From Mycosphaerelloides madeirae (taxonomy: Eukaryota; Ascomycota; Dothideomycetes; Mycosphaerellales; Mycosphaerellaceae), in the NCBI GenBank assembly GCA_002785995.1, contig NHNV01000022.1, forward strand, positions 1-64,000: a stretch of DNA of 64,000 nucleotides. The letters are read 5' to 3'. The translations under genes were made by a program, and so were the position numbers. This document shows, one piece after another, positions 42,407-51,981 of the stretch; positions within the stretch are counted from its first letter, which is position 1; each line of letters starts with the position of its first letter. The notes under the pieces are model-generated. The model was not told where the DNA came from. It made no database searches and saw nothing but the letters and a program-made list of their open reading frames with translations.

Positions 42407-44830
42407 CTTTTGACAGTGAATCTATCATTGGGGATGAACAGCATGGGCCGATGTATCACAATGGATATTAAGATGTGTTGTACTACAGCCCCAGGCAGTG
42501 CCTGGGGATGTCCGCCGTATTAGTTTCGTGGATGTGAGAGAATCCGGCTATGGTCCAAGGGCTGGAGAGGCTCAGGCGAGGATGCGCTTCGCATGCAGCG
42601 CTCTGGACCAATGACTTCACACTCCAGGCATTCCTCCGGAGTTATATCACTCAGTCGACGAGAACTTCATGTACACCATCACGCTGGTCTAGGATCGGAG
42701 TCAGCCGCACACAGATCTCCAAACATCGTGGACCGTCGAGCAAATGCTTTCGACGGCGTTTCGGCGGCCGACAAAGCTCCAGAACTCTACACCAACATAC
42801 CTGGACACAGTCTGGGTTGGGAAGTATTCCCAGGAGGATGGGGATGGAGTGATCTCCCGCAAAGAATGTGGAGAAGGCAATCTTCTTAACGCCCAGGCAT
42901 CGAGGACCAACAGCCGTGGGCGGGTCTGGCTGATTGCTGTACTACGTCTAGGTCCAATCGTCGGGGAGCGACTGTGGTTGTCATGCACAGCATCGAATCC
43001 TCGGGGCGGGAACGCCATGTACCCCAGATGTTGACGATGAAAAGTCTAGACGGAGAGGCTGCCTGAATTGAGCATCTTGGTCGATCTTGAGGGCTATCAC
43101 AGGTGACTATTGAAATTCCTCGGGGCGAATACCGAGAGGCGGATGTTGTTGGTTGATCTTTGCGGAGGTGTGTGTCTGTGCGAGAGAGACCCAGATGTCG
43201 AGCTTCCTTCAGGATGAAGATGCCGTCGGCCAGAACCGATGGTATGCAGTACCCGACGCTCCGTAGGCGATGTGGTTTGATTTTTGCGATATTGTCTGTG
43301 GTAAGTGTTGTCTGACTACTGGGGCGACGAGACGAGGCAAGGCAAGCCAAGTTTTCCTTCGGCTCAGCTGATGCTATGACGAACGCCACGCCGCTTGCAG
43401 CATACGCCCAGGGATATGGACGAGATGAAACTCCATAATGCGCGTGCGGAAGGGTACGAGGAAGCAATGAGGGTGTGTCATCATTCGCAAACAAGAGATG
43501 TCATCTCAGCTGGATCGAAGAAAAATTCAGGGAAAAGTTTGTGGCAGAGTGGATTGACGTCCATGGAAAGCAGGGACGATCGGCGACGTTGAAGAGAAAG
43601 CCCCGGTGCAAGTACCGGGATGCCAGCCTCAGCAGTGTGGCGCAAGAGTGCGCTGTGACGACTGATCGAAGGATAGGAGGTAGTATAGGGAAGGCTATAG
43701 GCTGTGTCGGCTATTATGGCTGGGTTCGTATGGACGCGACCGCGCACGGCGGACTGTCGCGAAACAGCAAGGGAAGGCAAGTCTGGAGGCACGACATCCG
43801 CGATCCGGCAGCAGCACAGTAGCACATCACACGCAGCATCAGCAGACACGGTCACGAAGCCTCGATCAGTTGCAGCAGTGGCAGGCGGACGGACTGACCC
43901 CTCGACGATCTACGTTGGCGCCGCAGCAAGTAAGAGGCAGTCTCCCCTAGCCGCGCTGCTTGGTCTGACTGGGTCGCTGCTCGGTCGAGTCGGCGCTCGT
44001 TTCGCCCGAAGACGTGCCTTTTGCCTGCGCAACGGGCCTCACGTGACTGTCTCAAGTCGTCGCCCCGTCGGAGGTAACCGAAGCAGGACTGGCGGCAGGT
44101 CTTCTCCTCACGCGTGCCGTCAGAACAGTGTCTTTGCGCAGTCAGGCGGGCGGAGGTGGTCGTCGTCGCTGCTGGGGGCCCTTCACCCTTCAGGCTGATC
44201 GCTTGGTCGCGGGCTTGATGCGGTCGGGCGAGTCGGGCGGGCGCTCACGAGATCACAGCGGCAGCCGTCATACGAATGGGAAAGAGGGGTCGCTCCTCGC
44301 TGCGCCGCAGTTGTTCCAGCCAGCGTGGGTTCGCATGAACGCGTCGTCGTTGTGTGATGGTGGAGGGATCGATGTCTGGTCGGCGGCACAGCCAGAGCGC
44401 GGTCCGTTGTTGGCTTTGCTGCACGCTGCCTCGTAGCCTCACGCACGCTGCTGCACCCGGAGCCACCGTCGCGCGTCAATCAGCCAAACTCTAACTCTAA
44501 TCGCGTATCCTTTCCTTGCCGTCTGTGGCACTGGGACACGACAGAACCGGCCTGTGGTCCTTCATATAAGGATCCAGACGCCGCATTGGAAACTGATCAT
44601 CTACACAGCAGCCTTTCTCCTGAACACCCACTACAACATATAAGGACCCTCCTCCCATCCACCTCTACCACATCGTCCTCAACAACAACGATCATATCCA
44701 ACCAACAACATACTTTGGCTCCCACTCCATCGCCTACCCTCAAACCAACACCTCTCTCGGACATCCTTCACACACTGCTACAAACACCACGTCTGACATC
44801 CCACGATCGATCAATCGCCCGACCGACAAC
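42407..44830. other. 2.4-kb stretch without a supported gene
   Basis: ORFs exist on both strands (the longest on the minus strand, 43494-42886) but their translations are Arg/Ser/Pro-rich, lack domains and overlap one another. The part at 43.7-44.5 kb looks GC-rich. The last 250 bp are a CA-rich leader of the next gene with a TATA-like catataagg at 44637. No transposon ends seen. Confidence 0.4.
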
Positions 44831-45361
44831 ATGATCACCATTGTCCAACCAAAGACCACCACTCGCAGCCAGAGAATGAATGGCCTGCTCGCACAGCCGC
44901 TCCCTGTCTGCTCCTCCAACGAGTACAAGAGCGAATACTACAAGATCATGTGGATGCTCCGCGAACTCATCAATTGCGGCCCACGCGAAGTCCGCGAGAT
45001 CTGGATTATGAATTTGCTCACTCAGGCATTGGTACGTTGAATCAACCCCACCCTCTACATGGAAACCCAACTAACAACTTCCTGCTCACAGACTGAAATG
45101 CGCGCCCTCGAGGACCCAACCTCATCCCCCACCGACTCGAGGAAAGACGACAACCGACGATGGACTGAGATCACCGTCCGCCGCGTCATGGCCGAGCACA
45201 TGTGGGAAGACGAAGACACCGTTTCCTTCTATGACTGCTACGATGCGCTACGAGAGGGCCGCAGCAAGGCATTGCAAGTGCGTCTGTACGACCAAGTGCG
45301 AACGTGCTGGGAAACTGTCACCGGCACCGATCTGTCGACCAGCTTCAGTCTGCGAACATGA
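44831..45361 (+). CDS. Hypothetical protein (156 aa)
   Basis: Two exons (44831-45031, 45092-45361) joined at TQAL-TEMRAL. The protein is mostly helical and charged, with no signal peptide or membrane segment. Visible features: NGLLAQPLPVCSSNEYKSEY near residue 20, EVREIWIMNLLTQAL, and a C-terminal half with RRVMAEHMWEDED and YDCYDALREGRS. I do not recognise a family. The CA-rich leader and upstream TATA-like element suggest a well-expressed gene. It converges on the deacetylase gene, only about 93 bp away. Confidence 0.7.
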
Positions 45362-45454
45362 ACGCAAGCAATGTCGACAAAGAAAATGAATATGACGAAT
45401 AATGATCAAAAATATAATATCTTCCTACTCCATACAAATCCCCCTCTTCCTTCT

Positions 45455-46650
45455 TCACGCTTTCCTCTTCTCCAACACCAAATTCGGATCTTGCAAAATC
45501 GCCCCAACCTCCGCAGGCATCAATGCACCCTCAGGCGGCGTCGACTTAGCCTTGAAATCATCGCAAATCTGCTCCATGGTAACCCACTCCACACCTTCAT
45601 GTTGGTTAATCTTCTCGATGATTCTGAAACACGCGCGGATGTGTGTCAGTAGCAGGATATAGAGTTAGAGTTCGGACTGGTCTCCGACTCGGAAATGTGG
45701 TTTGTTTCGCAACCACAACCCTGAATCGTTGGGACTTACCGCTCGAGCATGAGGAGGCCGTGGGGATGGCCGCAGACGTCGGGGTGCACGGTGACGGGGA
45801 AGACGAAGTCGTCGTATTCGCGGTAGAAGTATGTGAATTGGTCGAGCCAGAGGTCTTCGACGTCGCGGGGGTTCACCCAGCCGTGGGAGTTGGGGGCGTT
45901 TTTGATGAACATCTTGACAAGTCATCTGTGAGCTTACTACTCCAGAGGTCTTTAATCTTAGAAGGAATTCAGTTTCACTTACCATCGGCGGCAAATCATC
46001 CAAATACCACGAAGCAGGAATCTCCACAAGCCCCGTCATCGCGCCTCCCTCTAATGGTTTCATCCAATGATCTGGATGCTTGGAGTAATCGATCGGGATC
46101 CATTTATCCCCCGTCCGCAACCAATAACACTGACAGTCATGATGCGAGAAAGAATGATCATACTCCAACCCATACCTCAACATCAACTCCGCCCCCTCCT
46201 GCGAACTCTCCCACCAAGGCGCCACAATCCCCCTCGGCGCCTTCCCCCCTTGAAACTCCTTGATCAACTTATAGCACTTATCCATAATGGCAGTTTGCTG
46301 CTCGAGGGTCATGGCGATGGGGTTCTCATGGGAGTAGCCGTGCAGGCCGATCTCATGGCCTGCGTCGGCTATCAGGCGGCATTCGGAAGGGAAGGTCTCG
46401 AGTGAGTGGCCCGGGATGAAGAAGGTTGTTTTGATGTTGTATTTGGCGAAGAGGGTGAGCAGGCGGCGCACGCCTATGGTGCCGGCGAAGAGGCCGCGGG
46501 AGATGTCTGAGGTGCTGTCTTGGCCGCCGTAGGAGCCTAGCCAGCCGGCTACGGCGTCTATGTCGACAGAGATGCAGCATTGGACTCCTGGGGGTGGTGT
46601 CAGCGGTGGTGGATAGGAAGGGGAGAGGGGATTGTACGTTTCTTGCCCAT
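45455..46650 (-). CDS. Polysaccharide deacetylase family protein (CE4/NodB-like)
   Basis: Metal-dependent deacetylase-like enzyme of 319 aa; four exons (46650-46638, 46587-45983, 45912-45740, 45623-45455), the first only 13 nt. The spliced N-terminus MGKKRVQCCISVDIDAVAGW is that of the family without a signal peptide, so it is probably cytosolic. SVDIDAVAGW is motif 1 with the metal-binding Asp, and HGYSHENP is the H-x3-H metal motif. TTFFIPGHSLET, RGIVAPWWES and VTVHPDVCGHP follow. Members act on chitin-like or peptidoglycan-like N-acetyl groups or on small amides such as allantoin-type substrates; the true substrate is unclear. The intron with a CTGAC branch site decides the start against the longer upstream frame. 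Confidence 0.92.
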
Positions 46651-47968
46651 ATTGGTGGTTACTTCCTATGTTACACGGATTCTCTTTCACGGTATTGTAA
46701 CACGCCTCAATTCTTCGCCCCAAACGTGAGAATGGCCTCAGGATAGAACAGAACACACTTCTTCGACTTCCACCCTGATGCTCGCGTGAGCTCACCGTCG
46801 GCCCCCTTGGGCGGGGTACCTCCTACCTCCCTGAAGCTCTCGCTCTCACTCATGACGTACCATCCCAATGCTTCAATCTGACCTACATGTATCGCACAGG
46901 TCCGAGTGTCCACATCAGATCTCCACCCACTGCACTACATTGACAACAAACAACGCAAACAGTTTCCGAAGAAGGCCAGCGCCTTCTCATCGGCCCGGAA
47001 CGAGTGTGACGAAATTCTTGCCTCAGCCAGCCGGCGAAATCAACTCCCGACATTTCTCGGACATCTTTCTCCTCCGTCTCTCCTCTTTTCGGTCTTACAT
47101 GCATTTTCGACTTCATCATCGCTTGCCACTGGTGCTACCACATTACTGCGAAGACGCGCACACAGACTTTGGATATCGCGATCGCGAAGATGCTCGAGAT
47201 CTGGGTCGTTGGGGAGAAAGAATACACGAGCACACAGCCCTTCGTCGGCCATGACGACGGCGTCCAGCCACGTGTGAGCTAGATGTTCCAGCCTTTCTCG
47301 TGCGGTCGCGCCAGCCAGACACATTCTGCGCGCGTTCCCAGCCTACCATCTGGATTTGCAAACGAGAATTACTGGCTGCCTGTTGCGACGAGACTGAATG
47401 TGGGAAAAGCAAGACGAGATAAGCCCTGAACGCCGACTCAGCTAATGTCTACCACTCGGGATGCATCATCCCAGCTCCCCAGACTTTGGCGCTTCCAAGG
47501 TTCGATGTGTGCTGGCCACGTGGTAAACCCGATACTGGGGCGCATACTTCCATACAGTAGTGTTTCGCCAAGTCGTTATGTGGCTGGCTAGATCTGGGAA
47601 GAGTGGCATTTGGCTCATGGGCGATCTTCGATGAGGCTGTGACTGATGCTGGTGACATTTTGCTTGCGGAGAGGCTGAGATCGGTGCGCTGTTTCTTTTG
47701 TTATGCGCCACAGGTTGTCGAAAGAGCTTTTGCTGTCGGTGGGCATGATTGTGGGACGAGAGGGACAAGGTAAGAGGGTTCTTGCACGACATCAGATGAA
47801 CTGACAGATTGTCTTTGGCTACCCAAATCGCCCAGAAACTCAGAGCTATCACCTTCCCGACATCGTCGATAGTTTGAATATCGTCAACACCGCACACCAT
47901 GCTGCAAAAGAACATTCTCCTTCAGCGATCACGGCTTGGCTTCGCGACGCCATACTCGCTACATTTCC
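46651..47968. other. 1.3-kb intergenic region
   Basis: Between the deacetylase start and the metallopeptidase stop. Several overlapping ORFs on both strands have no recognisable features. I support no gene here. Confidence 0.35.
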
Positions 47969-48769
47969 TCAGCCCAGGTCATCATACCCGCCACTCACTC
48001 CACAGAGTGTTGCCCAGAGGAGCTCGGTCGCAAACCAACCATAACTATCGGCGTTGTAGATTGCCAACGTCTTGTCTAAAGCTCTTGCTCCTTCCCAGCC
48101 GTAACCACCGGTCTGATCGATCACAGCGCCATTGTGGATTGATCCCAGATACCAATCCCAGTGGGTGTATTCGTGGAGCAGGATACTCCCAAGAAGATAC
48201 ATATCCTGTGTCATACCTTCCTCCGCCCAGGTATCGCAAGCATCCGCGTTATCATCGCGATTCGGGTAGACGAAAGCATCGTCGCTCAAGCCAAGAGTGG
48301 GATCGGGATCATCAAAGCCCTCGAGATATGCAGGCGCTGGATCATCTGCCGGAAGGTCGTTGTCTCCAATGACATTGATATTTGCCAGAGCAGCAGCGCC
48401 GGACTGTTGATCGTCACCGAGGAGTCGGTTGAAGACCGCAAGGACGGTATCCTTGTCTCCAGGATTGAAATACTTGTTGAAGATTGGATCGACCGAGTCC
48501 GCTGGGATTGTGACGGCATAGCTCATGAGCTGTTTTGCCTGACTGAAGGCTCCGTTGGTCGTGCCGTCCGCCGAGATCAGTTTGCCGCCTCGTAGTGGAT
48601 CGGTGGTGTCGATTCCATTCCCAATCGTTGGGTCAGTTCGCTTCCAGAGGTCGCCGCCGACGATGTTAGGATCCGAACGCTTGGCCTGAGAATGCTCTTG
48701 CGTTGCTGGCAGGGCATACGATGTGCCGGCCAAGACGGAAGCAAGTAGAACAGAATTGTGGAAGAGCAT
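47969..48769 (-). CDS. Secreted HExxH metallopeptidase-like protein
   Basis: Single-exon protein of 266 aa. The signal peptide is MLFHNSVLLASVLAGTSYA, followed by a short pro-region with Lys-Arg sites (QAKR, WKR). The zinc-binding motif is LLHEYTHWDWYLG near residue 205, with two His and a Glu. GYGWEGARALDKTLAIYNADSYGWFA follows at the distance where a third metal ligand, probably Asp, is expected, similar to deuterolysin/aspzincin-like (M35-type) enzymes. No transmembrane segment besides the signal. It is likely an extracellular metalloprotease, but the region outside the motif is not one I recognise, so a non-proteolytic relative is possible. Confidence 0.8.
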   Translation of the reverse strand: MLFHNSVLLASVLAGTSYALPATQEHSQAKRSDPNIVGGDLWKRTDPTIGNGIDTTDPLRGGKLISADGTTNGAFSQAKQLMSYAVTIPADSVDPIFNKYFNPGDKDTVLAVFNRLLGDDQQSGAAALANINVIGDNDLPADDPAPAYLEGFDDPDPTLGLSDDAFVYPNRDDNADACDTWAEEGMTQDMYLLGSILLHEYTHWDWYLGSIHNGAVIDQTGGYGWEGARALDKTLAIYNADSYGWFATELLWATLCGVSGGYDDLG

Positions 48770-49646
48770 GATGGACTGCGTAATCGCTTTGGTGGAGACG
48801 AAGAGATGCTGTGGAAGATGGTGCTCTCAATACACTCCATGTACGGCAACCGCTCACGTCTTAAATAACTGACTTGCGACTGGAGTTCTGGGCAGTGCTA
48901 CGCCCACTCACACACAGAGGCATACTGACGACATCTGGACGCCGGAATGACAGGGAATCTACTGTATACGATCCCTCCAGGCGTTCATATGCACGTTGGC
49001 CTCTCCGCTTCCAACTGGTGCATATGGAGGTGTTGGAAGCATGACCGGCTGGCGCAATCCTCCAGATGCCTGAGACGTTCGCCCGCCAACGATATCCACA
49101 GAAACCTCCACGGAGCCTGCACAAACACGTAACCAACATAGAACTGACAAGATCTAATGGAGGGTTATTGCGCGTGGAGTCGTATTCGGTAAGCCAAGCC
49201 ACGGGCTGCAGTAAACTACAACCTTTTTTGGGTATGAGAGATTTGCTGTCAAGGGACCATGGAGCGTACTAGTCCGGTGTGAGTGGAACGACGTGATACA
49301 TGATGCACGAGAATGATGGTGTCATGATGGCAGAAATTGTTTGGAGCGAAGCTCTCAGCCTCAGCGGAGTGGAGACCAACATTGCAACTGACAAACATAG
49401 AAAGAACGAGGAAGGTGATGCTGGTAGGATATGCGGCTGAAACGACTGCAGATATCGTCTGACTCTGTGTAACGATTTATCAGCTGCCAGGCCAAGTCTT
49501 TCATCCCCCTGCCAAGCATAGCGGCATGCAGACCTACGATGCGATGACGTTCTGCTACCATCAACCGAACGGAAACACATCAACAACTCCCGCGCTCATA
49601 CTAATCAACTCAAACCAATACAGTCACCAGAACTACGGCTACGACC
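48770..49646. other. Divergent intergenic region
   Basis: About 880 bp between divergently transcribed genes. CT-rich and CA-rich leaders lie at both ends. No gene or notable repeat seen. Confidence 0.35.
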
Positions 49647-50279
49647 ATGGCGGACGACAAGAAACAGCCCAAGATCTTCGCAACCCTCTCCTTGGACCCA
49701 ACAACACACTCCTTCAGCACTTCACAACAAGCACCGAGGCTGAACCTCATCCTCGCTCTGGACCACAACGAACCCATCACGATCTACGCCGATGACCTGT
49801 CGCCCGCATTGATGCTCGCCTGCGGCGCTTTCGCCATCCACGATCTCAACATAGGTGTCGAAGTAAAACAGAGCAAAAGAACACACTGCCGAATCCCGCC
49901 ACCTTCAAAAGTCCAAGTCACCTTGGACGAAGAACTTTTCCACACGCTCCATCCATCTAACCCACTGACGCTGTCGGCGCCATTTAGTGGTAGCGGCAAA
50001 CCTCGAGCCGCAAGTGATGCGGATTACGATTCCGGAAAGCGGCATGGCTCTTGTGGTGTGGATGGTCTGGAGGTGGATGGGAGGTATGTTTTAACGTTGG
50101 CGAGCAATCCGCGGGTGTTGTGGCATCGCGTGAGGTGGTGGGAGTTTGGAACTAAGGAGGAAGTTTTGGGGAAGGGGGAGCTGGATGCGAGGAAAGTCAA
50201 GTTTAGACCTGGTCCGCATGAGGCCATTGAGATTGATGTTGAGGGAATACGGCCTGTAGAGTTTCGGTGTGTTGCGTAG
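49647..50279 (+). CDS. Hypothetical protein (210 aa)
   Basis: Single-exon frame with a good start context (ACCATGG) after a CA-rich leader. The sequence begins ADDKKQPKIFATLSLDPTT and is predicted mainly beta. PITIYADDLSPALML and RYVLTLASNPRVLWHRVRWWEFG are notable stretches, and the C-terminal part IEIDVEGIRPVEFRCVA is strand-rich. No signal peptide or membrane segment. I do not recognise a family. Continuous composition and the absence of low-complexity sequence make it a likely real gene. Confidence 0.7.
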   Translation: MADDKKQPKIFATLSLDPTTHSFSTSQQAPRLNLILALDHNEPITIYADDLSPALMLACGAFAIHDLNIGVEVKQSKRTHCRIPPPSKVQVTLDEELFHTLHPSNPLTLSAPFSGSGKPRAASDADYDSGKRHGSCGVDGLEVDGRYVLTLASNPRVLWHRVRWWEFGTKEEVLGKGELDARKVKFRPGPHEAIEIDVEGIRPVEFRCVA

Positions 50280-50553
50280 ATTTGGCAAGAAGGATGCTGT
50301 GAAGTGTGAGCGGTGTGGAAGTACATGTGGTTTGGTGAGGTTGTATTGTATAGCTTTTAGTGGTACATGTATTGTACACGCCGTTGCACAAGCTCCACGC
50401 GAGGCAGGGATGATCCAGATTGCGACTCAAGACGGGACTTCACTGCATCCTCTCCCTTCCCCTCTTCATCAACTTCCTGCTTCACAGTAGTTTCCTTCAT
50501 CGACGCATCTTCATCTCATCGCCGCATTTGCATCGCACCGCGGTGATTCCATA

Positions 50554-50859
50554 TCATTCGTCTTTTCGGGCGGGGAGAGTGGCCGGGCCACCCAGGAAGT
50601 ACTTCGAGCGGTCCGCGTCGTCGAGCAGCCACCGCTGCAAATTGTATGGCGCACCCTGAAGGTCCAGCATGATCAGAAAAAGAAACGCCAGGGTTGGATT
50701 GGTCTGGCATACCTTCACAGGTTGTGGCATCTGGACTGCATGCGATGGCCTTTCAGCGCCTTGCTCTGGTTGAACTCGTTCAGGACGGGCATCGGGGAAT
50801 TGAGATCCCATCTTGGAAAAGAGCTCTGCCGCCGAAGTGTTCCAGCCCTGGTCTGCCAT
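50554..50859 (-). CDS. Small hypothetical protein (82-101 aa)
   Basis: Opens at an ATG at 50857-50859 with MADQGWNTSAAELFSKMG and ends GGPATLPARKDE. A 57-nt in-frame segment in the middle begins GTATGC and ends TTCAG, with CTGAT as a possible branch site. It may be an intron (82 aa product, joined at QPVK-GAPYNLQRW) or retained (101 aa, adding a hydrophobic helix LAFLFLIMLDLQ). No known domain. Alternative retention would switch the product between a soluble and a membrane form, but I cannot test that. Confidence 0.5.
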   Translation of the reverse strand: MADQGWNTSAAELFSKMGSQFPDARPERVQPEQGAERPSHAVQMPQPVKVCQTNPTLAFLFLIMLDLQGAPYNLQRWLLDDADRSKYFLGGPATLPARKDE

Positions 50860-51981
50860 TGAGCGCGGCGTGATAATAGCGATCGAGTCAGGTTTGGAGG
50901 AAGAAATGTTTGCTGGAAGTGATCTATGCCTTCACATAGTGCACCTGCCGGCGGCGGCGTGGTCTTCGACTTTTATATACCATTGCCAAGACCTTTGCTC
51001 TTCGAGAGTATTGATATTCTTGAGAGAAGTATTGTGATACTGTCTTACATCCAAGCACCACCCAGACGTAGTATGCTAATTCGAAGCTCAGAAAGTTCGA
51101 CCGGCGGGCGGGAGATGGCGCAAAGTACCCGGGAACAGGGTGCGAAAGCACCGCGAGTACGAGAGGTGTCCCGGCTCACCATAGACCAGCACTGGAGTGA
51201 GATGAGCCAGTGGCAGAATTCCATTCGTCTGATCTGAGGAAGGGCGTCGTGGTCTGGCCGTACCTGGATGACGTCGAAACAAAACCACTAGTAGTAAGCT
51301 GTGGTGGCGGTGGGTACGGTACTTTGACACCAGGCACAGCCAAAGCACTGAGCAAGGACCTCACCACCTTGCTCCGCAGCCCGGTATCGACTTTCTCTCG
51401 CGGAACTCGTCGACCGTCTCGCAACTAAATGAAGCATGCAAGAATGTGCAGGTGCAATCTCGAAGGGAGCGAACAGCTTGTTGTAATGGCACGACTCTCT
51501 CCAACAATGTGGCTCCTGATGCATTTAGGTTTGCCACTATGTTTCGAAGCTACAGACGATACCAACTCAAACTTATCTCAGCGTGGATGGGGATTCCCAT
51601 ACTATCGCCTGTCCCCGGCCATTATTATTGGCTGACGGCGTCCTCAGTATTGATATTCCTGCCTCTGTTCGCATCATTTGGATGTTGCATCTTCTCATCC
51701 GGGTGCGGGCTATGCCACGGATGGTGTGAGGCGCATGCACTCAGCATCGCGTGTTTGCCTTGCGAGGGCGGCCGTGGGCTGTTCGCCTTCTGCAATGGCC
51801 TCGTCTCACACGCCCACGACAGCAGCTCCTATTACCCTCGACGCTCTCCACGACTCACGCCCGCCCACCTGCCGCGCTTTTCGACTGCTCCGACTACCCA
51901 CTCCCTCGGCGGCAAAGGCCAGCCTTTAAACGCCATCCAAGGCAAGGTAGAGCTCCATAGTACCGGAGCTCTTCTCGAACA
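50860..51981. other. 1.1-kb intergenic region
   Basis: Upstream of the ankyrin-containing gene. A plus-strand ORF (51446-52186) overlaps the next gene in another frame and looks like a shadow. No feature supported. Confidence 0.35.

Noticed and set aside
42886..43494. 202-codon minus-strand ORF
   Set aside because: Ser/Arg/Pro-rich translation with no domain, overlapping ORFs on the other strand, no leader or intron pattern of a gene.
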